From Burkholderiales bacterium (GTDB taxonomy: Bacteria > Pseudomonadota > Gammaproteobacteria > Burkholderiales > Casimicrobiaceae), in contig JANXNI010000020.1 of the NCBI GenBank assembly GCA_025354165.1, forward strand, positions 1-46,601: DNA of 46,601 nt. Direction: 5' to 3'. A program made the position numbers and the translations under genes. How positions within the stretch are numbered: the stretch's first letter is position 1; every line of letters starts with the position of its first letter. This document shows, one piece after another, positions 38,967 to 46,466 of the stretch. A model generated the notes under the pieces. The model made no database searches, was not told the DNA's origin, and saw only the letters and a list, made by a program, of their open reading frames with translations.

Positions 38967-39176
38967 GATGGCAAGTGACGAAGTGTGGCGCAATGTAATT
39001 CTTCCGAACTGGAAACGACGTCTACATTAAACGATTGCGCGGAACCCTCAATGTGACGGCATAATGGGGAACGGAGCCGCAAAAGCGATTCGCACCGATG
39101 ATGATCTGTAAGGCGGTCGCTGAATGGACATTGAAGTGTTCGGACAGAGAATAAAAGTTTGGCAAGGGGAAAATTT
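38837..39176. other. Spacer between exonuclease and secreted-protein gene
   Basis: Apart from the doubtful small minus-strand frame (38817-38966) nothing is called. The right part (about 38990-39170) is probably the promoter region of the following gene. Confidence 0.4.
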
Positions 39177-40058
39177 ATGATTTCGATAAGGTCGGTTGCG
39201 GCGCTAATTTGCGTTATCGTGTCGGCGCATTGCGCGGCGTATACAGTGAAACCTGTGAACGGCTTATGGGCGGCAGATTCGGAGCTGTCACTGAGCGTCG
39301 GGCGAGCAATCAACATTGAAACTGGTGGCGATCTTGTGGTCGTTACTTTCTACAACTACACCACTAATGGCGCCCCCACTTTTTACGTGGGCGCTGGCGC
39401 GATCACCGCCACAAATACAGCAAACGTATCGTTATCTGAACCGCAAGGCGGGACGTGCCTCGGATGCAACCCGACATCAGGTAGTTTGCGCTCCTCGCCG
39501 GGCGTGGCTTTTTTTGAATTTATTACTCCTACATCGGGGTTTGTGACTCTGCCCGGCGAGCAGCGCAAAGCGATTTCCAAGGGGCTAATTACCCGTCCGG
39601 CGGCACCTGACGGACTAATGGGATTATGGGTTTGGGCGCGCATCGCTCCATCGGTTCAAGCGGCATTTGGTGACTACATGCTCCTTAGTCAGCGTGCCGC
39701 CGCCACGAGCAATGGCAATGGCTTAGTAACAAGCGCGGACGGTCTTTTTGGATGTGAATTGCAGGTAAGGGGAAATGCCGCAGGACAAGTGCTATGCCTT
39801 TCGATAACCAGTGCAGGATCGATAAATTATTTTGCTCTTAGCAAGTGGTTTGATGCCGATATGGACGGTCTCTGGCAATACTCGACGGCAAGCACGACAG
39901 TAAACGTTTTCACTGCAAAACGCTTGGTTGACGGTCACGGAAATTACGAGACCTTGAAGAGCGGAATTAGCAGCTCTCCCATGCTTGAAGCGGCATTCGC
40001 GGTGTACTCGGAACAGCTAGCAGGGAGCGCCGTTTTACGATTAACTTCGCCACCGTAA
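39177..40058 (+). CDS. Secreted protein of unknown function (element cargo)
   Basis: A 293-aa exported protein. It has a signal peptide (MISIRSVAALICVIVSAHCA, cleavage near CAAYT), then VKPVNGLWAADSELSLSVGR, LVVVTFYNYTTNGAPTFYVG and a second module beginning DGLMGLWVWARIAPS. The pattern GLW...SxGR..NIE...LxVxxYxYxxxGxPxxY recalls a repeated beta-sandwich or lipocalin-like module of secreted proteobacterial proteins; this is a weak resemblance. Four Cys residues occur in the mature part. AAGGGGA precedes ATG 39177; an upstream TTG is in frame. It is the second cargo gene of the element. Confidence 0.72.
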   Translation: MISIRSVAALICVIVSAHCAAYTVKPVNGLWAADSELSLSVGRAINIETGGDLVVVTFYNYTTNGAPTFYVGAGAITATNTANVSLSEPQGGTCLGCNPTSGSLRSSPGVAFFEFITPTSGFVTLPGEQRKAISKGLITRPAAPDGLMGLWVWARIAPSVQAAFGDYMLLSQRAAATSNGNGLVTSADGLFGCELQVRGNAAGQVLCLSITSAGSINYFALSKWFDADMDGLWQYSTASTTVNVFTAKRLVDGHGNYETLKSGISSSPMLEAAFAVYSEQLAGSAVLRLTSPP

Positions 40059-40490
40059 CTTGCGCATGACCGCCTTGCTCGTCTAACTGCGCCGCCGCTT
40101 CGCGCGCGCGAAGGGATTTAACTTTTTTAAGGTTCTTTATGATAAGAACGGTACACATTTGATTTCTGTGTGAGACGTTTCGGAGATTCACGCCCCTTAT
40201 CCCCTCCGTGTTTTTTGGCATTTTGGGAGTTTGCGTTAAATCAATTGCACGCACTTGGTTTCTAGCAATGAAGTCGGGGCGATGCGATGTACCCCGCGCC
40301 GTCCCAACGCTCTCAATGAGGCGCACGCAAATCAATTTTCTAGCTTGGCTGCGGAAAAAAACGGGTCGCCTTGGTGTCTAGTTCGAAGCGGCGCAGAGAT
40401 TTAGTAGGCATACGGGGTAGGCGGTGCCATTGATCTCACGGCGCTTGCGAACGAGGGCGTGCAATCTCATTGCGCAGATTAGCCGGGTCA
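40059..40490. other. Convergent non-coding region of the element
   Basis: A 430-base stretch lies between the rightward cargo gene and the end of the leftward operon. It contains the perfect 16-bp palindrome CTTCGCGCGCGCGAAG (40098-40113), followed by an AT-rich segment. A 122-codon minus-strand frame (39967-40335) is only partly protein-like and overlaps the cargo gene, so I do not call it. The region may hold terminators or an origin of replication. Confidence 0.4.
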
Positions 40491-41069
40491 CTATGCATGT
40501 GGTGTGAATGCCTTGCATCGCGTGGCGACACTCCAATCCACAATCACACTCGCCAATGCGTCATCATGCTGCACCACTCCATCTGGACTGACGCAATACC
40601 GCACCACGGCGTTGTTGTTGCGGCCCCGGTGGTGGTCGCAGTCCCGACAATCGCGTATAGGCTCTGGTGACGACGTGGGCGCGACTCGCTCAATTTCTTC
40701 CAGCAGGTAGTGAATGTCGCCGTCAATCCTGTCCGGTGCCATGCGTTTGCGTACTGCCAGCAAGTCATCACGGCGCGCTTGATCGTCGCCACGAACATCG
40801 CAAAGCTCGTGAATCAGCAAGTCGCACCAGTTGATCCGGTCGATTAAGTTTGACCAGAATATTTTCGATTCTTCGGATTCGTCCTCGTTGGCCGCGTCAG
40901 ACGATAGCGCGGCAAGCGATGCAACGATCTCCGCTTTGTGTTCGCGCAATCGCGGTGCCCACCTTTCAGCCGCAGCTTTTGGCCCGGTTAGCTTGATCAT
41001 TCGCGATGGTGTCAACGCCAACCGCAAGCCGTCCATTTCCGCGTCGTGAATCAGAGTTGCAGCGCTCAT
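40491..41069 (-). CDS. Element protein of unknown function (192 aa)
   Basis: The N-terminal ~40 residues (LRLALTPSRMIKLTGPKAAA, ERWAPRLREHKAEIVASL) resemble the TubC-like N-terminal module that occurs in many phage and island proteins. The middle is acidic and helical. The end has a Cys/His cluster (CRDCDHHRG, VRYCVS, TRCKAF) that could bind zinc. It is the last gene of the leftward operon, and its ATG overlaps the ATPase stop by four bases. Function is unknown; a replication accessory role is inferred from position. Confidence 0.75.
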   Translation of the reverse strand: MSAATLIHDAEMDGLRLALTPSRMIKLTGPKAAAERWAPRLREHKAEIVASLAALSSDAANEDESEESKIFWSNLIDRINWCDLLIHELCDVRGDDQARRDDLLAVRKRMAPDRIDGDIHYLLEEIERVAPTSSPEPIRDCRDCDHHRGRNNNAVVRYCVSPDGVVQHDDALASVIVDWSVATRCKAFTPHA

Positions 41070-42283
41070 AACTCCATCTCCGTTTCTGTTGATTCCGCCC
41101 GAAGGCGCTCAACTTGTTCGAAGGCGCTCACACTTTTTTGGTGAGCATCTTCGGTGTTTGGTGAGCATGTTCGCAACTCCAACATCCAACAGCCTTTCAT
41201 CGCGGACTTCACCGATTTGACTTTGAGCTGCTTTTTTGCCCGCCTTAAAGTCGCAACCGAGATACCCGCTGCCTTCGCCTCTGCTTCCACTTCTTTTGAG
41301 GGAACTTGTCCATTGGCGAGCGCGTTTTGTAGGAACTCAACCGCATCGTCGACGATAGTTTTTTCGTCGTTGTGGCCGTCGGTGTTTTCCGCTTCGTTTA
41401 ACAATGCCAGCGCTGAACCGGTGATTGCACCCCCCCATTGCACGCCCTGTGCCCAGATGCCGGGTTTGATTTCGGACCGTTCGAGAAAGAACTCGAAACC
41501 GCCGTCGTCTGCCGAAATGTTTGATTTCGCTCGAGCAATAATTCGGGTGAGCTTGCCGCCCTCCGGGTCTTCAACCTTTGACGCCACCAACACCATGCGG
41601 GCGAGCGCAACAAATGCCTGTGAGCCGATAACACGCTCTGCCGGGTCGGTTGCGCTTGATCCTTTCCTAAAGTGCGTGATTCCGAGTACGGCGATATTGC
41701 GAGCTGATGCCATATCAACCACGGCCTGTAATCCGCGCCGTGTCTCTGCGGCTTTGTGCGAGTCACCGCCCACCGCCGATAGCACCGGATCAAGAATCAG
41801 AAGGCGCAAGTCGGGGATGGACGCGGCCTGCTCTTCCAGTGCCCCAATGTCTTGCGCCGGATCAAACGCGCGTCGGTTTCCGTCTGCGTCTACAAAGCCC
41901 GTCACGAATTGGACACGCGACAAGTCTGCATTCATCGCCATCAAACGCGGGACAAGTGTTGTGTCCATCGCATCCTCGCTTGACCATATCAGCACTGAGC
42001 CTGGGTTGTTCATCGGCGTGCCGTCTGGCCATCGGCCTGCGTTGGTAATGGTTGCCGCCATTGCCAATGCAAGCGTCGATTTGCCGCACCCCGGAAGACC
42101 CGCCAGTAGCGCCAACATGCCGCGCGGTAAGTAACCCTCCCACAGCCAATCTATCGGCTTGACGGTCACGCTATCCGCGCCCGTGAGCACGATGCTTTGG
42201 TGAGCGGACTTTGCATCTGCGCTACGTTCAGGCTTCGCTGTAGCCGCGTTGATTTTTTGGGAGAGTTCCGGCACGGCGATCAT
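41066..42283 (-). CDS. RepA/DnaB-type AAA ATPase (replicative helicase-like)
   Basis: A 405-aa P-loop ATPase of the RepA/RecA-like AAA_25 group found in plasmids and satellites. Walker A is LLAGLPGCGKSTLALAMAAT; Walker B is LRLLILDPVLSAVGG; ITHFRKGSSATDPAERVIGS is the typical following block. The C-terminal part (VATLRRAKKQLKVKSVKSAM) looks like a winged helix. An in-frame ATG at 42313 exists, but ATG 42283 overlaps the primase stop (ATGA), matching the other junctions of the operon, and has GAGGTG upstream. It probably unwinds DNA at the element's origin. Confidence 0.85.
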   Translation of the reverse strand: MIAVPELSQKINAATAKPERSADAKSAHQSIVLTGADSVTVKPIDWLWEGYLPRGMLALLAGLPGCGKSTLALAMAATITNAGRWPDGTPMNNPGSVLIWSSEDAMDTTLVPRLMAMNADLSRVQFVTGFVDADGNRRAFDPAQDIGALEEQAASIPDLRLLILDPVLSAVGGDSHKAAETRRGLQAVVDMASARNIAVLGITHFRKGSSATDPAERVIGSQAFVALARMVLVASKVEDPEGGKLTRIIARAKSNISADDGGFEFFLERSEIKPGIWAQGVQWGGAITGSALALLNEAENTDGHNDEKTIVDDAVEFLQNALANGQVPSKEVEAEAKAAGISVATLRRAKKQLKVKSVKSAMKGCWMLELRTCSPNTEDAHQKSVSAFEQVERLRAESTETEMEL

Positions 42284-43131
42284 GCGGCACCTCGCATGTC
42301 GTTCCAGTCGCACCCGGCTATCGGCGGTATCGCGACCAGACCATCTATCGCCGTTGCCGCTGCGCTCGCGTAGCGTTGACCAATTTGATTCACGTCGTTA
42401 TCGGCGTAGAGCGTGATTTTTGCATCTGGAAAACTTACTCGCAAAGCGGTTGCGACTGCCAGTAAATTACCCGCAGAAAATGCCGCGAACATGGCGACGG
42501 TCGGTAGTGTTTCAGCGAGCGTTGCGCCTGTTGCATAGCCCTCGCAAATACCGATTCGCTGCTCTGCATTCACCCAAAAATCTGGCATGTCCGCGAACGG
42601 AAAACAACCGCCGCTAACACGTCCGTCGGTCAACATCTTTTTGTTGCCGTCAGCGTCGATCATCTGAACGGTTTGCAGCTTGCCGGTTGACGCTGAATAA
42701 ATCGGGATCACAAGCAAGCCGTAACCGTTGACTCTCACGGTATGCGGTTGAATGCCCTTGCGCACGATGTAGGCGTGCTCTGTAGCGTCGCGCGTTGCCT
42801 GTTCAAGCATTTGCCTCGCCCTTATTGCTGCATCGCTGTGGGTGCGTTCCTGAGCCTCTGCGCGTGCGTGCCGTTCTTGTTCGAAGCGATCACGGTCGGC
42901 TTGCGTGAACGATGCGCTCTTTTGGTCAGCTCGCCACTTGCCAGAAATGCCGCGTTTGTTGCATCCGAAAGCACCAGCGGGATAGTTGCCGTCGTGCAGC
43001 ACGTACCATGCGTTGCGCGTTCCAGCTTTGTCACCGTCAACGTGTGCCCGATGCAGTTTTCCATCGGTGATGATCTCGTCGTTAATTGGAATGCCAGCTT
43101 CGTGAATGGCTCGGATGAAATCTGCGCTCAC
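42280..43131 (-). CDS. TOPRIM-domain primase-like protein
   Basis: A 283-aa protein of the type that pairs with RepA-like helicases in plasmids and satellites. The N-terminal part (AIHEAGIPINDEIITDGKLH) is the substrate-binding or zinc-free N-domain. The TOPRIM core follows: RIGICEGYATGATLAETLPT with catalytic Glu, then KITLYADNDVNQIGQRYA (DxD), and a final GCDWNDM. It starts with GTG 43131 and shares GTGA with the upstream gene. It would make primers for element replication. Confidence 0.85.
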   Translation of the reverse strand: MSADFIRAIHEAGIPINDEIITDGKLHRAHVDGDKAGTRNAWYVLHDGNYPAGAFGCNKRGISGKWRADQKSASFTQADRDRFEQERHARAEAQERTHSDAAIRARQMLEQATRDATEHAYIVRKGIQPHTVRVNGYGLLVIPIYSASTGKLQTVQMIDADGNKKMLTDGRVSGGCFPFADMPDFWVNAEQRIGICEGYATGATLAETLPTVAMFAAFSAGNLLAVATALRVSFPDAKITLYADNDVNQIGQRYASAAATAIDGLVAIPPIAGCDWNDMRGAA

Positions 43132-43412
43132 AGTTTGCCTCCGATCATCGCGAAGAATGCAGCGACCGCCTCAAGACTTTTCATCTCTCGCACCATGCCC
43201 CAGCGTGACGCTAGATACAGAATTGCACCGTCAGCGCTCGCCGTTCGATAGAGGGTATGACCGCAGATTGCGTATTTGGCTTGCCACGTTGAAAAGCACT
43301 TTTCAGCGTCTCGATTCGTGGCAGAATTCGCTATGTGCTTCGTTGTGGTTGCGCCGAAAAAGCCCTGCTTGAACGGGGCTTTTTTTTGCGTGTCGTTTGG
43401 GCGGGCGTTCAC
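43128..43412 (-). CDS. Small element protein (94 aa) with hairpin inside its coding sequence
   Basis: The start GTG 43412 shares GTGA with the AlpA stop, like the other junctions of this operon. The frame is also open to GTG 43448, but that start lies in AlpA. The product begins NARPNDTQKKAPFKQGFFGA and ends SLEAVAAFFAMIGGKL; YAICGHTLYRTASADGAILY and LASRWGMVREMKSLEAVAAF look like a real domain. Residues 8-17 or so (KKAPFKQGFF) are encoded by a terminator-like hairpin. No further function is recognised. Confidence 0.65.
   Translation of the reverse strand: MNARPNDTQKKAPFKQGFFGATTTKHIANSATNRDAEKCFSTWQAKYAICGHTLYRTASADGAILYLASRWGMVREMKSLEAVAAFFAMIGGKL
43357..43387 (-). terminator. Bidirectional terminator-like hairpin inside a coding sequence
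   Basis: AGCCC (43361-43365) and GGGCT (43376-43380) with flanking A and T runs form a rho-independent-type signal on both strands. It lies 22 bases beyond the AlpA stop, within the 94-aa frame, so it could act as an attenuator between AlpA and the replication genes. Confidence 0.65.
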
Positions 43413-43618
43413 TTCAAACCGCCTGTCGATTTGCGGGATGCAATCCACTCATTTACGTCGGATTCAAGCCAACCGACTGCGCGCTGAGAGAGTTGCACCG
43501 GGGCCGGAAACTCGCCCTTCGCTACCAACACATACAGCGAGCTTCGCCCTAGGCCGATTGCCTCTTGCACTACCGGACGGCGCAAAATTCGCGGCGCATT
43601 TGTTTTCAATTCCATCAT
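43409..43618 (-). CDS. AlpA-family transcriptional regulator/excisionase
   Basis: A 69-aa helix-turn-helix protein of the AlpA/MerR-like type that activates int or promotes excision in P4-like elements. The motif RPVVQEAIGLGRSSLYVLVA, then KGEFPAPVQLSQRAVGWLES, and DVNEWIASR are canonical. Two adjacent ATG codons occur (43618, 43615). It is the first gene of the leftward operon and lies below a region rich in palindromes, probably its own operators. Confidence 0.92.
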   Translation of the reverse strand: MMELKTNAPRILRRPVVQEAIGLGRSSLYVLVAKGEFPAPVQLSQRAVGWLESDVNEWIASRKSTGGLK

Positions 43619-43628
43619 TTACTTTCTC

Positions 43629-43709
43629 GGAACCAATCGTTCCGCGTTGGTATCCGCGAAGGCTTCGCGGAACATGATGGACGTTTTATTTAGGCGAGAT
43701 ATATCGCCT
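43629..43709. promoter_or_regulatory. Cluster of three palindromes upstream of AlpA gene
   Basis: Within 81 bases there are GGAAC-CAATC-GTTCC (43629-43643), CCGCGAAG-G-CTTCGCGG (43654-43670) and AGGCGA-GATATA-TCGCCT (43692-43709). They occupy the gap upstream of the AlpA-led operon and are likely operators or part of an origin. Confidence 0.65.
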
Positions 43710-43719
43710 GTACTGTGCG

Positions 43720-44346
43720 TTATTTTTGTTTGCGCGGGCGCGATGCTGGCAAAAGTCCTTCACTTTTTAGCGCGCGACGAACGGCCATGATTCCGACTTT
43801 GTAGTCCCGTTGAATAAAGATTGCGTGTAGTGTTGCGGGGATATTTCTCCGGTCTTTTCCAGCGTCGCTTAAGCGCCCAAATTCGACCACAAGGTCGCGG
43901 CGATCCTTGCTACCGGGAGGAAACACACTCGCCGCCTCACGATTCTTTTTGAGCGCACTTGCACGGCTATTTTTTGCAATGCTGTATTTCCTTAGGGTCT
44001 GAAAATATCGCTCAGTTTCGGCAATCATCATCGCTCGTTCTAGCGCAAGCATCGCAAAATCGGCCGGGTCGTTTGCGCTTGTAAAAGTGAAATTCTGCGC
44101 CTCTAAGCGTTTCTGAATGAAAAGCAATTCGTCATCAAATTGGGGAAGTGCGGCCGCTTGCACCTGAGTCACCAGTCTCTTAAACCGTTCGGGTGGTGCA
44201 GCGGCTTTCAATAGGTCAAGAAGCAATTCCGGCGTAACGTCGTCATCGTCGTACGTAACTGTTTCGCCAGTGACTAGACCCAGCCGATATGCCGTGCGAG
44301 TCCCATTTCGGGCCACTTGAGGGGCGGATGGTTTCTTCTTCATCAT
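43720..44346 (-). CDS. Element protein of unknown function (208 aa)
   Basis: A basic, Lys/Ala-rich protein starting MMKKKPSAPQVARNGTRTAY and ending RRALKSEGLLPASRPRKQK. The middle (LFIQKRLEAQNFTFTSANDP, LERAMMIAETERYFQTLRKY) is helical, and the last 60 residues (IFIQRDYKVGIMAVRRALKS) resemble a small DNA-binding or winged-helix-like region. The frame is open to 44457 inside int, but ATG 44346 is the sensible start, 42 bases past the int stop. It lies between int and the AlpA operon. No family is recognised. Confidence 0.7.
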   Translation of the reverse strand: MMKKKPSAPQVARNGTRTAYRLGLVTGETVTYDDDDVTPELLLDLLKAAAPPERFKRLVTQVQAAALPQFDDELLFIQKRLEAQNFTFTSANDPADFAMLALERAMMIAETERYFQTLRKYSIAKNSRASALKKNREAASVFPPGSKDRRDLVVEFGRLSDAGKDRRNIPATLHAIFIQRDYKVGIMAVRRALKSEGLLPASRPRKQK

Positions 44347-44387
44347 TGCTATCGTTGGGGATATGCGGCCGACGGCCTGCCAGTGTT

Positions 44388-45620
44388 CTATGCGGCTTTC
44401 GGAGCGAAGGGAATCACGTTCCCGCCCGCTGCGATTGCGTCCAAATAGTCCGCCCAACGCTGCATCATCTTGCGGCGCTGTTCGATATGACTGGTGCGGT
44501 TGTAGGCTGTGCCCAATGCATCGCGCACCGCGTGCGCTAGCTGCGCTTCAATGACGTGGGGAGGCTCTTCCAGCACTTCATCCAACAGCGTGCGGGCCAT
44601 TGCGCGAAAGCCGTGGGCGGTCATCTGCTCTTTCGAGTAGCCGAGCGAGCGCAGCGCAGCAGTAACGGTGTTTTCGCTCATCGGGCGATCATGGGTGCGC
44701 TCACCGGGGAACACATAGCGCCCGTGCCCGGTCATTGGTTGAACTTTTCGCAGTGCGTCGACGGCTTGCGAGCACAGCGGCACCAGATGCGGCACGCCGT
44801 TTTCTTTGTCCTCTTTTTTGCGCTTCATCTTCGCGCTGGGGATAGCCCACATGCCCGCGTCAAGGTCTAGCTCTGACCATTCGATCATGCGGATGTTGCC
44901 GGGACGTTGAAACGTGAGCGCGGACAGCACGAGCGCAGTACGGACAACAGGCCCGCCGTTGTAGTCGCGAATGGAACGGATCAGCGCGCCCACTTCGCGC
45001 GGGTCGGTACGCGTGGCCGCGTGCTTCACCATCATCGGCTTAATGGCACCGCGTAACGCGGGCGTCGGGTCGTTTGCAGCTCGTGCGGTCGCTACCGCAT
45101 AGCGGCACACTTGACCCACAACGATGCGAACGCCGTGGGCTATTTCCATGTCGCCGCGTTCTTCAGGCGGGCGAATCAGCGCGAGCACGTCCGCAGACGA
45201 TAGCTGTGCAATGGGCTTGGTGCCAATGGCCGGGAAAACGTGAAGCTCCAACCGGCGAAGCAATTTGTGGGCGTGCGTTTCGGACCATCCCGGCGAAAAC
45301 TTTGCGTGCCATTCGCGGGCGATTGACTCGAACGGGTCAACGCCCACAGCCGCTTGCTTATCGGCCTTGCGTGCCGCAATGGGGTCGGCACCGGTCGCGA
45401 CGTGTTCGCGGGCGATCATCGTGGCTTCGCGTGCCGCAGCGAGCGTGACCGCCGGATAGACGCCCAGCGCCGCCCGCTTCTCTTTTCCGGCTAGGCGGTA
45501 CTTCAGTCGCCAATATTTGCCGCCCGCTGCGGTGACTTCCAGATACAGGCCGTCACGGTCGTACAGCCGGTAGGTCTTTTCGGTGGGCTTCGCCTTGCGA
45601 ACTTCGGTGTCGGTCAGCAT
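44388..45620 (-). CDS. Tyrosine integrase with DUF4102-type N-terminal arm-binding domain
   Basis: Site-specific recombinase of the P4/DUF4102 integrase group (410 aa). The N-terminus MLTDTEVRKAKPTEKTYRLY is the arm-binding domain. The catalytic residues are visible: Arg in LSALTFQRPGNIRMIEWSEL, HGFR in MTAHGFRAMARTLL, and Tyr in ALGTAYNRTSHIEQRRKMMQ. The preferred start is ATG 45620; in-frame upstream starts (ATG 45674) fall inside the attachment site. It reads away from attR and lies beside tRNA-Leu. Confidence 0.93.
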   Translation of the reverse strand: MLTDTEVRKAKPTEKTYRLYDRDGLYLEVTAAGGKYWRLKYRLAGKEKRAALGVYPAVTLAAAREATMIAREHVATGADPIAARKADKQAAVGVDPFESIAREWHAKFSPGWSETHAHKLLRRLELHVFPAIGTKPIAQLSSADVLALIRPPEERGDMEIAHGVRIVVGQVCRYAVATARAANDPTPALRGAIKPMMVKHAATRTDPREVGALIRSIRDYNGGPVVRTALVLSALTFQRPGNIRMIEWSELDLDAGMWAIPSAKMKRKKEDKENGVPHLVPLCSQAVDALRKVQPMTGHGRYVFPGERTHDRPMSENTVTAALRSLGYSKEQMTAHGFRAMARTLLDEVLEEPPHVIEAQLAHAVRDALGTAYNRTSHIEQRRKMMQRWADYLDAIAAGGNVIPFAPKAA

Positions 45621-45686
45621 TTGGGGGCACATTCCGTGGGGGCACTTTGCAGATGCCCCCAATTGTGCCCCCATATGCCCCCGGCT
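45621..45686. repeat. Cluster of GGGGGCA-type repeats at the integrase end
   Basis: Within about 65 bases there are five copies of GGGGGCA or its inverse TGCCCCC. Two read GGGGGCAC on the + strand (from 45623 and 45638), and three read TGCCCCC or GTGCCCCC at and just beyond attR. They could be integrase binding sites (arm or core type). Confidence 0.65.
45653..45678. repeat. attR: 26-bp direct repeat, right copy
   Basis: Exact copy of 38002-38027. The sequence beyond it (towards tRNA-Leu) is chromosomal. Recombination between the two copies would release a circle of about 7.65 kb and leave one copy. Confidence 0.9.
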
Positions 45687-45786
45687 TCAACCGGACGCCT
45701 ACAAACGAATACGGACGCCGAAGCGTCCGTAAGTCGTTGTTCACTAAGGGAAAAAAGACGTTTTCGGATGTTCTCGAATGTCTTCT

Positions 45787-45873
45787 TGGTACCGAGGGCG
45801 GGACTCGAACCCGCACGATGTCACCAACGGTGGATTTTGAATCCACTGCGTCTACCAATTCCGCCACCCCGGC
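45787..45873 (-). tRNA. tRNA-Leu (anticodon CAA)
   Basis: On the minus strand an 87-nt class II tRNA is seen: acceptor GCCGGGG with CCTCGGT, D loop AATTGGTAGACGC, anticodon stem GTGGA/TCCAC with loop TTCAAAA (anticodon CAA), a long variable arm (CGTTGGTGACATCG), T arm GCGGGTTCGAGTCCCGC, discriminator A and encoded CCA. The long variable arm supports Leu. Confidence 0.95.
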
Positions 45874-45905
45874 TTTGTGAACAGCTTGAGAAGCGTAGCC
45901 TTAAA

Positions 45906-46394
45906 TTATAACCAGCGCGCGAGTTCGGTGACGTCTTCATCAAGCAGCTCGCCCGCTTCGACCTGTTTTAGCTTGCCGTCGCGGCCGATCACCCAGATCA
46001 CGGGCAGGCCTTTGATGTCGCCCAAAACGCGCTGCCATTCGGGCGTCATCATCGCGGCGTTGAACGTGTAGCCACGCGCCTTCATGTACTTCGGCACTTC
46101 CGCCGCGTTCTTGTCGATCGACAGCGCGAGCACTTCGAGGCCGTTTGCTTTGTTGGCGCGCAGCAGTGCGTCCAGCTTCGGGTTTTGTACTTTGCAGAAC
46201 GGGCACCACGTGGCGAAACGTTCGACGACGAGGACTTTGCCGCGCCAGTGGTCGGGCGCAAGCACGGTACCGTCAATCAGCGTGGTGGCGGGCACGTTAA
46301 TGACATCACCGATTGCGGCGGCGTCCGCTTCGTAGGCGAGCATGGGCGAGGCCAGCGTGAGCGCGATTGCCTGGGCAAAAGTACGGCGATTCAT
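45906..46394 (-). CDS. TlpA/thioredoxin-like exported protein
   Basis: A 162-aa thioredoxin-fold protein that probably exchanges disulfides in the periplasm. It has a signal peptide (MNRRTFAQAIALTLASPMLA, cleavage near YEADA) and the active site FATWCPFCKVQNPKLDALL (CPFC). The cis-Pro segment GLPVIWVIGRDGKLKQVEAG follows. AAGGTG precedes ATG 46394; the frame is open further upstream but without support. The TlpA/ResA type is more likely than a peroxiredoxin. Confidence 0.88.
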   Translation of the reverse strand: MNRRTFAQAIALTLASPMLAYEADAAAIGDVINVPATTLIDGTVLAPDHWRGKVLVVERFATWCPFCKVQNPKLDALLRANKANGLEVLALSIDKNAAEVPKYMKARGYTFNAAMMTPEWQRVLGDIKGLPVIWVIGRDGKLKQVEAGELLDEDVTELARWL

Positions 46395-46466
46395 AGGTAC
46401 ACCTTTTCTACGTAATGACCACTGCATTGGGGCTGTACCGATAAATAGGCAATAGTCGACACCTGA

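Larger units (their letters stand above)
38002..45678. mobile_element. Integrated element, about 7.7 kb, satellite-like
   Basis: The element is bounded by a perfect 26-bp direct repeat (38002-38027 and 45653-45678). It carries a tyrosine integrase, an AlpA-type regulator, a replication operon (TOPRIM primase, RepA/DnaB-type ATPase) and cargo at the left end. It has no capsid, tail, portal or conjugation genes. This layout fits phage satellites and P4-type or plasmid-like integrative elements; the choice between them is open. It is inserted 108 bases from tRNA-Leu but not into it. Confidence 0.88.

Noticed and set aside
39967-40335. 122-codon minus-strand frame in the element
   Set aside because: It overlaps the cargo gene and has no start signal; part of it looks protein-like, but the support is too weak.
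43412-43448. Longer start (GTG 43448) for the 94-aa protein
   Set aside because: It would overlap AlpA by 40 bases, while GTG 43412 gives the GTGA overlap seen at the other junctions.
45787-45873. tRNA-Leu as the element's attachment site
   Set aside because: The direct repeat lies 108 bases away from the tRNA and shares no sequence with it; no tRNA fragment is found at the left end.
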